Shown: positions 1 to 10,947, numbered from the stretch's first letter. The stretch is 64,000 nt of DNA from Marsupella aquatica (GCA_973895155.1 OZ316896.1:3286001-3350000), one strand, 5' to 3'. Made by a program: numbers and translations. Notes: a model not told the origin generated them from the letters alone.

Positions 1-115
1 TCAATTTCCTGAAGGTCTACTACATTTCCAGCTCGACAATTGCACTGTCCCGGCACTGACCCTTGAACGTGCTGAAGAGTTAAAATCTCGGGATTCAGCA
101 CTTTAATGCGCGTAA
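1..115 (+). pseudogene. Germin-like protein (GLP) 3' fragment
   Basis: The first ~110 bases align by eye with the C-terminal cupin part of the GLP pseudogene at about 37867-37965. They read as a cupin motif 2 (FPEGLLHFQLDN, with the metal-ligand His) followed by VPALTLE, then the frame decays. GLPs are secreted, Mn-binding cupin proteins of the apoplast. Only this fragment lies in the window, and its 5' part would lie to the left. It is one of several GLP pieces scattered through this locus. The fragment call is good, but whether a working gene lies upstream cannot be seen. Confidence 0.6.
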
Positions 116-642
116 CATCGTTTGCAAAGCTCCTTGAGAGGCAATCACTTGCGCCCTGGCTACCTTTCAAGACCGTCATGGCAATTTTCGTTTCCAGTAG
201 TTGGTTACTCAGATAAAACGCTGTTAACTTTTAGGAGACTGAGACTCTTCAAACATCGATAAACATCTACAATTCCTCTCAGATTCCGACATTTTGCAAG
301 CTCTACATTTTTATTGTGTGCACAATCTGCCACCCGTGCCTTTCGTGTGCATTTGTGTAGAACCAAATCTCACGGCCCCTACAAAATCAGAAAGGCCCCA
401 AACCTCTAGGATAGGGGGAACACAGCTGACAATCTCCAATTTGTGCTCTTAATTACAAGGCTCTTCCGAGCTGGGACCTTTGAAGGATTCCCAGGTACAT
501 CGACGACAACCTAAAACTACGGGGGTATGTAATATTTGTGACAGTAACTCACTACAAGAATCAGGCACGAGGACCTCACTGTTTTTGAAGTTACGTTTGG
601 GAATTGGCCTGATAGGTAGAAATGCAACTACTTGGGACCGTT
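116..642. other. Intergenic, 3' side of AIG1-A
   Basis: No convincing gene is present. A 75-codon minus-strand frame at 449-676 overlaps the AIG1-A stop in another frame. It may be 3' UTR or a decayed tail of the same gene. A short stretch near 340-365 (GCATTTGTGTAGAAC) also occurs in the AIG1-C 3' region near 16750, hinting at distant shared flanking sequence. Confidence 0.5.
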
Positions 643-2082
643 TTAGGGACGAGTACTCTTGAACATCCTCTTCCATTTGTTCCCATCTCGTGGATTAGTA
701 TTTGCGACGCCTTTGGCTGTAGAAAAAAGAGCTCTGCCTCGCATACGGTTCGTTGCACCTTTCCCCGAAATTGTTCGAGCTCTGCCTACCGCACGTTTCG
801 TTGCATCTTTCACCGAACTGACGGATTCACGGAAACCGTGGCCCTCAGTTGTCTTAGAAACCTGTCTAGTTTTGTTACATTCCACCGGATGTCTGCCTAG
901 AATAGCAAGACCTTCCTCGAGCTGCTTCAGAGATTCCACTCGCACCTTGCAGTTTTCCTCCTCCAGTTCTTTGTCGTCGGGCTCGATCGTCGGGAAGTCG
1001 GCGCTGAGAAAACTTTCGCAACCGGTGAAACTCTCCCGCAAAGCATCCATGTGGGTTTCCACCCAGGCCTGGCCTGAATTAGTAATCACTACAGTGAAGT
1101 TGCTTTTGATGTGTTCTCCAAAAATTTGCATAAAGAACCTCCAGATCTCGTCGTCCAGCGTGTCAAAGCGATCTCGTTTTTTCACGTATATGAAATGAGT
1201 GAAAAGTCCGTGGGTCAACTGGATCTCTTCAAACATCTTCATCGCGAGATGATGTGTGGATGTGGAGCTAAGTTTTTCTGACGGTTTTCCTAGACCTGGC
1301 GTATCAACAACGTACCAGCCTCTACCCTGACCATGTTTGACTCCAAGGCTCTTTCCATCGACACCTGAGTTGGAAGGAAAAGCGTTGGAACAAGAGTCGA
1401 GCTTTTGCAGGGTAAGCATCTGAGCAAGAGTTGACTTGCCGCTGCCCGTCCTCCCGAACAAAATCAGTTTGACAGGCCGGTTGGAAATATGTAGCTCTTC
1501 TCTAGGTGTCAAAACGGAAAGCGTCAGGGGGATCTCTGGGTCCTCCCCAACCTTCGGTACTTGCCGACGAAAAACAATATTGCTCTCTTCAAATCCGTCC
1601 TGTACAAGGAGTTCTCTGATTCTATTCTTCGTAGTGTTGGTACTGACATTCTCGCTACCCTTTATTCGCACAACTATTGTAATCGTTGCTCGACAATTGA
1701 GGAAAATATCAGCCAGCAGAGTGAGCCAAGCATATATACGTCTATGCAATTTCGATTTCGAAAGATTACATTTGTGCTGAAGCGAAGTTAAATCTATCAC
1801 ACACACAACGGAAACCAACTTGCCAAACAGCTCGTTCAAGATATTTGATGAAATCCAATCATCTACAATTTCTGTCAAGTTTCTTCCTTCCATGATCTTT
1901 CGGTTAACATTCCAGGATGTGGATTCGACAACTACTGGCCTCCCTTCCGTCCTATAATTTACGACCCCTGCCTCAGTCCTTCGAACTTCCCCTCCACTAT
2001 GACGCTTGGCGAGGGCCTCTGAGACATGAGCTTTGTACTTGCTATAAGCTCCGACAACCAGGATGACCGGTACAAAGGCCAT
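643..2082 (-). CDS. AIG1-A: AIG1/GIMAP-type GTPase with N-terminal extension
   Basis: Predicted 479-residue GTP-binding protein of the AIG1/IAN/GIMAP (paraseptin) family, which in plants is linked to immune and stress responses. The C-terminal G domain has a P-loop GRTGSGKST at about residues 210-218 and a G3 motif DTPG near 260-263. The tail is basic, as in many members. The ~200 residues before it have the same strand pattern as a G domain (ILVVG, then RPVVVEST, then VSVVCVID, then ITIVV) but no GKS/T, so they look like a degenerate G domain. The ATG at 2082 was chosen because the following residues align with the start of AIG1-C. The open frame runs 84 bases further upstream, but a splice-acceptor-like TTGCAG lies there and no ATG. 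It is divergent with AIG1-B, about 1.3 kb away. A second copy begins at 63733. Confidence 0.8.
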   Translation of the reverse strand: MAFVPVILVVGAYSKYKAHVSEALAKRHSGGEVRRTEAGVVNYRTEGRPVVVESTSWNVNRKIMEGRNLTEIVDDWISSNILNELFGKLVSVVCVIDLTSLQHKCNLSKSKLHRRIYAWLTLLADIFLNCRATITIVVRIKGSENVSTNTTKNRIRELLVQDGFEESNIVFRRQVPKVGEDPEIPLTLSVLTPREELHISNRPVKLILFGRTGSGKSTLAQMLTLQKLDSCSNAFPSNSGVDGKSLGVKHGQGRGWYVVDTPGLGKPSEKLSSTSTHHLAMKMFEEIQLTHGLFTHFIYVKKRDRFDTLDDEIWRFFMQIFGEHIKSNFTVVITNSGQAWVETHMDALRESFTGCESFLSADFPTIEPDDKELEEENCKVRVESLKQLEEGLAILGRHPVECNKTRQVSKTTEGHGFRESVSSVKDATKRAVGRARTISGKGATNRMRGRALFSTAKGVANTNPRDGNKWKRMFKSTRP

Positions 2083-2160
2083 GGCATGCTGATTCACCCC
2101 ACAGTACAGGTGTGGGGCGTGCTCAGGTCCTTCGCTAAGTTGGTTTGCCCCTCCTAGTAG

Positions 2161-2523
2161 CTGCAAGAAATAACCATTAAAAGTTCACATTATTCTTTAC
2201 AAAAAGATGTGACATTCGCGTCTCTTCAAATCAACTAACTAGCTCAAGATTCACAGTGGGAAGACATTGATCTAGCCGGCAATAGGGTATGATGCTGACC
2301 GTATGGCTGATTTCAAATATCGCACCTAGACGAAGATCCCAGTGTTGTCGATCCTTCTGACCAAGGAGCAAATTTAAACAGATATGCCGTCTCAACAACT
2401 TTCCGACTAGCAATTACTTCAAAACAGCGATCGAGACTTGAGGATGTCCAACAGTGTAGTGGATCCAGAAATTTTCATCTCGCTGACAATTGCTAGTAGC
2501 CTCTATCGTGTAGCAGCACTTAC
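2161..2523 (-). other. Probable 5'-UTR intron of AIG1-A
   Basis: On the minus strand a perfect donor GTAAGT starts at 2523. A pyrimidine-rich acceptor TTATTTCTTGCAG ends at 2161, 78 bases before the ATG. The inferred intron is 363 bp. The same signals are kept in the second copy at 63292-63654. No transcript evidence is available. Confidence 0.45.
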
Positions 2524-3249
2524 ATGTGAGAATAGTCCTGGCCAAAATCTTACTCCATGAAAACGTACTCAAGCAGGCTACACCACGCCTTCACACAGCA
2601 CGTTGCACCGCACCGAGGAACAAAACCAGAAAATGAACATTTAAACGCGCACCAATCACAGAGAGTTAGTTGCTTGGACAAGACTCAATACTGAAGGCGT
2701 GATCGACCAACGAATCAATCCACGAAATACACACAAACAGCATGAGCGGAGCTGACGAAGGTATAGTGAGCTAAACAAGGCGATTTGAAAACGTGTGAGA
2801 CTTGTAATGGCATCTACTCTTCCTGCCGCGTGCTTGGAAGCTCCCGGCTACGGTTCTGGTAGTACACCGCTCGGGGGCTCTTTTCCTTTCCGTGTTAGAT
2901 TGAGCGGAGAGACCCCATTATGGGAATCAGAAAAATGTTTGATTCCACGAACATAGCGGTGCTCCAGCCGCGTGCTTGGAAGCTTCCTTCTCCAGTAGGG
3001 GTACATTCTTCGGGCCCTTTTTTTCAAAGGTCCTAATTGACCGGAGCAACAAATATGGGAATCAGAGTACTGTTTATTCTCTCAAGCTGTAGAAAGTCTA
3101 TTCCCGCGTCCAAGCCAAAGCATCTACAGTAGGGGCGCGATGGAAAGCCCTGGCTCGGAACAGCTGCGAGGACTGACCTCCATATTGACTTGGATCACAG
3201 CAGCGAAAGACCAAGATGTCCACTCTGTTTGTGATTGCGAAAGTTAATG
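2524..3249. other. Shared upstream region of AIG1-A and AIG1-B with degenerate repeats
   Basis: This is the bidirectional intergenic region between the divergent AIG1 genes. About 2821-3090 holds two diverged units of roughly 142 bp. Each starts with GCCGCGTGCTTGGAAGCT (2825 and 2967) and each contains ATGGGAATCAGA (near 2920 and 3055). Related pieces occur at about 11735 and 12100. No gene is seen. Confidence 0.5.
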
Positions 3250-3257
3250 TATATATA
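3250..3257 (+). promoter_or_regulatory. TATA box of AIG1-B
   Basis: TATATATA sits about 125 bases upstream of the AIG1-B ATG, within the palindromic stretch TAATGTATATATACATTA. It is conserved in the second copy at about 62557-62566. Confidence 0.4.
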
Positions 3258-3381
3258 CATTAGGTTTCATTCGTAGGAGTAACTTAATGTGAATGAGAAG
3301 CTTACAAATTTCATTCGTCGGAGTAACTAGTGCCTCAGTCTTGTGAAGCTTACAAATTGCTTCAGGACAGCTTGAACCACG

Positions 3382-4155
3382 ATGGCTTCAGAAAGGAGAG
3401 TGGTCCTGTTCGGAAGAACAGGCGCTGGAAAATCCACTGTTGCCAATGTCCTTGTGACAGGAGGAATCGAGCAGCCGATGGTGTTTCCAGCCAGCGACGC
3501 GCCGACAGGGTGCACTTCAGAGATCATCACAAAATCCGGAAGGGGTTGGACTGTCGTAGACACGATAGGTCTTGGAGAAGCAGAGTCCGGAACCAGGTCG
3601 CATGAGGAAGCGCAACTTGAGTTGAAAAGCTTTCTCAAGCAGGTCAGGGATGCGTACTCCCACATAATCTTCGTGCAAAAGGCGAGTAGAATGACTGAAC
3701 TGGATAAGGTGATTTGGACGCTGTTCGCTAAAATATTCGAGGGTGCTGAAGACGCGTTCGTTGTTCTCTTCACCGATGCAACCGATGAGTGGCTCGAAGA
3801 GAACAGAACGTTGCTTCCACCCCACATGGGCGATTATGAAAAATTTGCAGTCAACATTCCTCCTATCAGCGATAAATTAGTGAGAGAGAGGAGAAACAAA
3901 GTGGCGAGAGACCAGTCGTTACAGGAACTAGAACAGAAGCTCATTGCACATTTTGCGCGAAGGGGGAACAAACCCTCTGTTCCCAACATTGCTACAATGA
4001 ACGACGAACAACTAGAGTCGACAGCAGAGAAGTTGATGGCTTTGGCCATCCGCATCATTAGAGAATGCATCGATCCAACGAATTGGTTGAGAGTCGCTTC
4101 CAGGATAGGCTCATGGTTCGACGTTATGGACGCATTTTCTAATGTCCTTAATTAA
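3382..4155 (+). CDS. AIG1-B: short AIG1/GIMAP-type GTPase
   Basis: Complete single-exon frame of 257 residues, the usual size of a single-domain AIG1/IAN GTPase. The P-loop GRTGAGKST is at residues 11-19 and the G3 motif DTIG at 60-63. The strands that follow (HIIFVQKAS, then FVVLFTDATDEW) fit the family core. A helical C-terminal part follows the G domain, and no membrane segment is obvious. Unlike AIG1-A and AIG1-C it lacks the long N-terminal extension. The first ATG, right before the G domain, is taken as start. It is transcribed away from AIG1-A. The translated copy at 61612-62385 is identical, which supports a functional gene. Likely role: GTP-dependent scaffold in stress or immune signalling (inference from family). 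Confidence 0.85.
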   Translation: MASERRVVLFGRTGAGKSTVANVLVTGGIEQPMVFPASDAPTGCTSEIITKSGRGWTVVDTIGLGEAESGTRSHEEAQLELKSFLKQVRDAYSHIIFVQKASRMTELDKVIWTLFAKIFEGAEDAFVVLFTDATDEWLEENRTLLPPHMGDYEKFAVNIPPISDKLVRERRNKVARDQSLQELEQKLIAHFARRGNKPSVPNIATMNDEQLESTAEKLMALAIRIIRECIDPTNWLRVASRIGSWFDVMDAFSNVLN

Positions 4156-4274
4156 TGTCGTTGCAGATGGCTAACAGGCGGGGTTCTTGTCATTTCTACA
4201 TATATGACTGGTAGACAGAAGATAACACATCGAATACGGTAGATGTACATGTAGAATTACAGTAGGGCTTATTA

Positions 4275-4332
4275 CATTACGTACACATGCTAGCGGATTC
4301 GCCCATTACGTACACATGCTAGCGGTTTCGCC
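4275..4332. repeat. 29-bp tandem duplication
   Basis: Two adjacent units (4275-4303 and 4304-4332) beginning CATTACGTACACATGCTAGC differ by one base. They lie in the 3' flank of AIG1-B. Both units are also present in the second copy (about 61435-61492). Confidence 0.8.
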
Positions 4333-5485
4333 CGATGCGCAACGACTTGTCTCTTTCACAGGCGCACTATTGTACACATTTGGTACATGCTCTGTCGCCG
4401 ATTTTGAAAAGTATGATCATTCTTCTTTATCAAGTTTGTGCTGTGTGTGCCAAGTGTATTGTAGTACGAAAATCAATGGGATTAGTAGTTCACCAAATGT
4501 GCTAGACTCGATTTTATCAGGTTGCCACATTTTCGTCTCTCTTAAATCTGAATTCTGTGGCCGGGCAAACTTTGCTTGTTAGCATTTCGACTCACACTTT
4601 AAATCAACGCTCAATCTGGGTCACACTGACTAAAATTGCTTCAAAGGGCGTTCGTGAACAGACCTATTCACTCAAAGATCAAGCAAAATAAAGTTTCTTG
4701 TACACAAACATATCACTGTCCATTTTCTAATTCAATGCTATGTGCATCCTCGTGGGTTCTTCTCTCCTGCGCAGTCATCCCGTAGGATCTGGGCACATTA
4801 CATGCAATGCTCGCTGGATCCCTCCTCCTCGTACCAGGTGTATTTGTCTTAGGAATTCTTTAAGCTCGACAATGTTGTAGGAGTTCACCTCAAATGCGCC
4901 TCGTTACGCAATCACGTTTTCATCATCCACCGTTCTTCGATTCACTCGCGCTCCACGAGCTTCGACATTCCATTACATGACCTTGCAGCAGGGAGCATTT
5001 TCTGGGTGTTTTGTAATACTCATCCAGTAATGGGTACTCGATGATTGCTCTTTCCTGTTCGCAACTAAGTGACACTGTATTTGCGATTCTACACCATCTT
5101 GCTCTTCTCGTCACGCTACAATACGTCCGTTTCATGTCACTCATCATGACAATCAAGTTGTCTCTATAAGTAATATTAGCTCACTCAGAGAGCTAATTCG
5201 ATCAATTTCATGATCTCACTATTTTGGATTCGTGCAAATTTATGTTTCCTGCCGTAGTCTAGACTCGAGGTTTAGAGAGTACCATGTGATAACGGAGAAA
5301 CCAGATAGAGAAGCGCCAGTTAACACGAGCAACAAGAAAAATACAGCTACGCGAGACTATGCATGACAGCCAATCGAGGAACTAATTGGCAGAGGATTGA
5401 ATTGGATTCCAAAGTGCAGAACCAAAGAATTTGCAAGTGGAATTTAAGAGAGACGAAATTTCAGGGCACTAAATTTAAGAGTAAG

Positions 5486-5490
<5 letters not shown>

Positions 5491-5535
<45 letters not shown>
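5491..5535. repeat. (AG)n microsatellite, 45 bp
   Basis: An uninterrupted AG dinucleotide tract. The inverted copy at 60226-60276 is 51 bp of CT, i.e. three dinucleotides longer, so it is a length polymorphism between the copies. Confidence 0.9.
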
Positions 5536-5540
<5 letters not shown>

Positions 5541-6087
5541 GAGCTTGGAAAGACATAAATTTGGGCAGGAATCCCGGCAAGAATTAGCAAGAGTACAGCC
5601 GATTGCAGGATAGAAGGATAGTGGGAAAACCCGGTCAGCTAGGGATAGTGTACAAATCCCGCCCAGATTGCATTTCGTAGGAAGATGCTAGGAAAGAAAT
5701 GGAAGGATCATATATTATAGTGGTTGGTGTGTTAGCGTTGATGGTCCATATTTTTCTTTCCTTTTTAACAGCTCAAAGCCACTCTGCGCAGGAGTGAGGG
5801 AGTGGTGAACACCAGCACCTGGCCAAGAAACCATACCCCTGATGGCACACCTGGCCAAGAAACCATACCCCAGCCGTGCCATCAGGACAACCCTGTGAAC
5901 GAATCAAATGGTGAACAAAAAACATTCTTTCAGCGAGCGGATTTTTGTTCAGAGCTCGTGGACGTTCTCCGAATTTCGTCATCGTAGGATTGGCTCAAAC
6001 TATGTCCCCGTGCGCCTTCCACCTTCCGTATCTATCGTCCTCCACAGCATCTATCGACTACTGTAGTTTAGGGAAAGGACTGCTTAT

Positions 6088-6192
6088 GATTATGTCCATC
6101 TGAGGTCATTCTGCTAGAAGTTGTTCACTGGCTTGCAGGTTGGTTCATTACTAGGACTGGGAAGTTGAGCAGCAGTCAGAGTGTGAGAATGC
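6088..6192 (+). pseudogene. Left part of a duplicated AIG1-C 5' flank, split by copia
   Basis: This stretch (from GATTATGTCCATCTGAG to GTGAGAATGC) resembles the AIG1-C upstream region at about 14422-14510. The match resumes on the other side of the copia element at 11223. The duplicated 5' flank was therefore already present when copia inserted. Confidence 0.6.
6188..6192. repeat. Copia target-site duplication, left (AATGC)
   Basis: AATGC directly precedes the left LTR. The same five bases follow the right LTR at 11218-11222. A 5-bp duplication is typical of LTR retrotransposon integration. Confidence 0.85.
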
Positions 6193-6504
6193 TGCGATTG
6201 ACAGTCGTGATCGACAGGAAAAACTCTTGCACAAAAGATGGAATGAAAATAATGCGTACTGCTTTCATTCAAGAGAGACTCTTGCACAAAAGATGGAATG
6301 AAAATAATGCGTACTGCTTTCATTCAAGAGAGAGAACAAATAGATGTCAAAATGGACATCAAGATTTTTTCCCCGGAAAAGGCAGAAGGGGAAAAGTAAA
6401 AAACTCCAGGTGAAAAGCCAGTGGGGGCGCGCCTGGGGTAGTGTAGAGTCTAAACTAAAACAGGTGTCAAGATAACAGGAGATCGACAAAAGAGGTAAAC
6501 GACA
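6193..6504 (-). repeat. Copia 3' LTR (312 bp)
   Basis: This is the 3' LTR with respect to minus-strand coding. It matches the right LTR, except that a 55-bp unit beginning ACTCTTGCACAAAAGATGG is tandemly duplicated here. The polypurine tract AGATCTGAGGGG lies just inside it (about 6507-6520, minus strand). Confidence 0.9.
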
Positions 6505-6537
6505 GACCCCTCAGATCTTCTGAAAAACGAATGTCTG

Positions 6538-9500
6538 CTACGAAGGCAAAGACTGTAAAGCTAGCATCTCTACGAATCTAGCAAATTTAAGCCCTTGGAG
6601 GGGCTTTGTGAAACCATCTGCGGGCATAAGAGCAGTAGATAGGTATTTCATCTCAATCACACCATCTTTGACTTGCTCACGAATGTAATGCCACTGAACT
6701 CCAATGTGCTTAGTGCGGAAATGATGCTCGGGATTGTATGTGAGAGAAATAGCTGGTTGGTTGTCACCATAGAGAATAACACGCTGGGCATCAGCCAGAG
6801 TATAACGTAAGTCGAAAAGTAACTGGCGCAGCCACACCGCTTCTTTACAAGCCAGAGAATAAGCTAAGTATTCAGATTCAGTAGAACTCGTTGCAGTTAT
6901 CGGTTGCTTTCGAGATTTCCAAGAAATAGAGCCATCGCCAAGTTTAAAAAGATAGCCGCTAGTGGATTTTCGATCTGAGATATTGTCTGCAAAAGAAGCG
7001 TCGGAAAATCCAGAAAATCCCAAAGAATGGATCTCCAAACCAGAAAAATCGTGGATACCAAAAGTGAGGCCCAGCTGTCGAGTGGTATTGAGATATCGAA
7101 AAACTGATCGAAGTGCACTTTCATGAGTCAAATCCGGATTATGAGCAAATTGCCCAAGCTTGGAACACCGTTCAGCAATGTCGGGACGAGTCCAGACTGC
7201 AAGATAAAGCAAGGAGCCAATCATAGATTGATAGCGTTGCCTATCATTATCAGTTGCTTGAGATGTGGATGGAGATCATCAGTACCTGTGCTTGGAGAAG
7301 TAAGAGGTAAACTAGAATCAAGATGAAATCGTTGCAGGATCTTAAGAGTGTAAGGCGCTTGACCCAAATGTAGAGTGCCATGGGAACGATCTCGGGTAAT
7401 GGTCATGCCCAGATAATCAGATAACTCACCAAGGTCTCTGAGTTCATAACGAGCAGTGAGCTTGTCACGAATGTTATGGATTCCAGATAAGGTTGGTGAG
7501 ACAAAAATTAAATCATCAACCCAAAGGACGATTAGCTCCCCAACAGAATTTTGTAGGACACAGGGATCAGAAGGAAGTGGTATGAAACCAAAAGTAGCGG
7601 CATATTCCACAATCTCATGATACCACATTCGAGCAGATTGTCAAAGACCGTAAAGAGCTTGAATAAGTAGCCATACAAGCATGGCACCATTAGCATCATA
7701 TGTCTCGTATCCAGGTGGAGGCCTTGACGTATATTGGTGTCGGTGACTTCAGTAAGGCATAGATAAAAGCCGTGACTACGTCAAAGCTATGAGCCTCATA
7801 ATTATGCATGGTGACTAGTGCCAGAATAGTGCGGAAAGTCTCAGGCCGGACAACAGATGCAAAAGTAGAATCGTAATCAATTCCAGGACGTTGCTTATCC
7901 CCTCGAACAACAAAACGTGCTTTGTAAAGTCCGTCACGCTTAAGATTGTAGACCCATCAGGATGGTAACAGACGAGCACCAGCAGGTAGTGGTACTAGAT
8001 GAGCCACTTTGAGTTTGTGGAGCTGATTGATTTCTCGTAATTCAGCTTCTCTCCAGTGAGCAGCATCGGGCCTTGCCATAGCTTGAGTGTGAGTGTTGGG
8101 AACATCTGAGGGAAAAGTGGAAAACAATGCACTATGATAAGAGTAAAGGAGAGTTGGCGGAGTGTTTATAAGGAGGTGTTGATGTAGAAGTAACTGAGAA
8201 GGCTGAGAGATAACAGATGTATCTCGAAAACGAACAGGAGGAACACCTTTATTGGATCGAGAAGAAACACGGGTGATCACGGGAGTGGCCTGCAAATCTG
8301 CATGTAGTTCCTCAAGTGGCGGAGTACCAAGAGGAGGAGGAATAATGGGAAGAAGTGATTGGTGAGGTGTTCCAATGTCAGGATTATCAGACGGACGAAT
8401 AAGTCGGGGAACAAAAGAAGGGACAAAAATCTCCACATAATCAGGGGAAGAAGAAACTGTAGACTTAGGAATTTGAAAACACGAATCACGCTCAGATGTT
8501 TCATCAAAATGCACATAAGCGGATTGAATAATGGAGGAATTATGTGGAAACCAGATACAAAAATTTTGACCCGTGGCATAACCAACGAAGTAACCTTTTT
8601 TGGCCCGAGCAATAAATTTGTCACCACGGAGACGAGTCTCAGGAGGAATATGAACATAGGCAAGGGCACCAAAAACATGAAGCCGGTCAAAACGGAAAAC
8701 GTAAGGAAGGTGTAAAACGGTAGCAAGGCGAGAAGCAGGAGGCTCAGATAGAGGATTAACAGAAGTAGGTGAGTGATTAGCAAGGTATGTTGCCGTCAGA
8801 AACGCTTCTGGCCAAAGTAATTTGGGAAGATGAGAGTCAATCATCATGGCTCGGGCCTTAGCAGAAATAACTCCAATGGCGCGTTTAGCAATCCCGTTCT
8901 GTTCGTGATGATAGGGAGCAGAGTTGAAAATGTGTACGCCTTGGTGTTCCAAAAAATCCTTTAGCTGATTGCCGCCAAATTCAAGACCATTATCAAGATG
9001 GACTTCAAGAATAGAAGATTTGTATTGAGTAGTTACCATTTGAAAAAACTTTTGAATCAGCGCCAATGCCTCATTCTTGTAAGTCAAAGTCGTGGTCCAC
9101 CGGTTACGAGAGAAATCATTAGTAATGACAAGAAAATAATGCTTGTCACCAATGCCAGGAGTAGAAATTTTGCCGCAAAGATCGAAATGAACCTTTTGAA
9201 ACGGGGCTGTAGCACGAGCGTGTGGAAATCATGAAATAATCCGAGTAGACTTGGCCAAAGCACATACTTCACAGTGTCGAAATGGAGTAGAATCAGAAAG
9301 TGTAATATGAAGACGTTGAAGAAGAGTATGAATGGCAGCCGGATGAAGGTGTGCCAATCTTCGATGCCAAATATTGATATCATCAGACTGTGAATGAGAA
9401 GACATTGCCAACTGAGTAACTGGTAAAATCGTGAAAGTCTTCAGGCCATTATGTTTCTTGATGGTAGCAAATTCATCACCGGTAGGAGAGTGAATGAACT

Positions 9501-10806
9501 TCTGAAGTTCACCGTTCCAAAAAATACAGCATTGCTCAAGCAGATCTTCAGAAATGGTGTTAAGAAAACTGGATGGCATGTATCGAACATTACTAAGTTC
9601 TGTTTCCTTGGAAGAACCATCAGATTGCTGTATTTGAAGGACGACTGAGCCTCGACCAGGGGAAATAGTAGATCCTGAACCGGTATTGATTGGAAGGGGA
9701 TCAGGAGTGTACGTAGTGAAACTGGCGCGATTGTTACAAAAATGATGACTAGCGCCCGAATCAGCAATCCAAACGTCAAGATGGAGACCAGGGGTTAACT
9801 GATGATTAAATGCAACATGGAGGTTGCCAGAGAAAAGATCCACAGTCTCTTCATCATGAAGATGTGTCGGAGTATTAGTAGAGACAGAAGGAACGGAGGA
9901 AGAGGCAACACTGAGTATAGAATGATTAGCAGGGACACGGGTCTGTAATCGTTTTAAAATGCTGGGATGAGGTTGCCAGCCTTCAGGCCTGATATGTGTG
10001 TGTTTGTAAAAACAACGATCATCTCTATGACCAGGAATGCTATAGAAAATACAGGTATCACGTTTCAAAGGTTTCTTGGAAGATGAGGATACGGTAGGTG
10101 ACGGAGAAACAACTGGAGGATTAGGAAATGAAGAAGTAGTCTGGAGTTGGAAAACAGAAGAGGATAATGCATTGTCCTGTTCCAAATTCAATCGCCAACA
10201 TTCGTCCGTAAGGTCACGAATAAGAGCAGCAAGAGATGGAAGTGTCTTCGGTGAAGTGCGCATCTGCTCCCGCTTAGAGAAAGACCAGTTTGAAAAGTGA
10301 CGTTCTACATTGCTTATAAAATGTAAAGGTTTGATGTCATCATCAAGCTTAATACTGACACTCTGAACACGCTCCAATGTTGATCGATACGTATTGCAGT
10401 ATTCTTCTATCGGTTCTCCATTATAAAGCATTCTAGCATAATGTGCCCAAACGTCAAATTTCTGGATAATTCCTTCAGAAGCGAAGGCATCAGCCAGGTT
10501 AGTCCAGCATTCCTAAGCAGTTGTAGCATGATCGAGGGAGAACTGAATGCTTTCAGAACAAGTGGAAAGAATTATATTCCTGGCCTGCGCTTCCTTAAGA
10601 TCATGAGTATCAAGTCGTTCTTGGAAAACATAATCAAGTTCGGCAGGGCGTTGGATAGGAGCAATGGCAGTGCCATCGATGTATTTCCAGACACCGGATG
10701 CACGAATAGTTGCACTGATGTTACGTTTCCAAGATTTGTAGTTAGAACTACCTAGAAGGTGGGGGACCAAATGAATGTTGTAGCCTCCCGTGAAATTGGA
10801 AGGCAT
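6538..10806 (-). pseudogene. Copia gag-pol polyprotein, disrupted
   Basis: The frame starts with ATG at 10806 (MPSNFTGGYN) and runs through gag (to about 9900), a protease site (DSGAS), the integrase HHCC region, the integrase core, reverse transcriptase (WVDD in place of YVDD) and RNase H (to 6538). Breaks: in-frame TAG at 10513, TGA at 9229, CGA to TGA at 7957 and again just upstream of 7628, an extra base near 7730, and a frameshift near 7221. The gag zinc knuckle has lost its second Cys (Tyr). The integrase D,D(35)E triad has Lys instead of Glu (NGIAKRAIG). The stops at 7957 and near 7628 and the extra base are absent from the second copy, so this copy is more decayed. Confidence 0.88.
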
Positions 10807-10947
10807 GGTGTATGAAAATAGTGACGCAAAACTAGATCCAGATGCAGAAAAAACTAGCGGAAACCAGCAAGAACTACTGCTTAGTGACAGGAAATCACTC
10901 TGACTAGAATGCACGGATTAGTCGTGAAAGAGTGTTGTAGACTTCAA

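Larger units (their letters stand above)
4156..6087. other. Intergenic region downstream of AIG1-B
   Basis: No gene is supported. It holds a 29-bp tandem duplication (4275-4332), an (AG)n microsatellite (5491-5535), and a near repeat of CTGGCCAAGAAACCATACCCC around 5818-5870. The longest frames are short and lack recognisable domains. Confidence 0.5.

Noticed and set aside
2083-2166. Longer N-terminus for AIG1-A
   Set aside because: The extension begins at TTG, not ATG, right at a splice-acceptor-like TTGCAG, and AIG1-C aligns from the internal Met.
3327-3827. 166-codon ORF antisense to AIG1-B
   Set aside because: Shadow of a conserved coding frame, with no domain.
5363-5587. Small protein with an Arg-Glu repeat
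   Set aside because: The repeat is the AG microsatellite. Flanking residues show no domain and the length changes between copies.
8277-8783. Hydrophobic 168-codon ORF resembling a membrane protein
   Set aside because: Alternative frame of the copia integrase region, with Leu/Phe bias from the coding strand.
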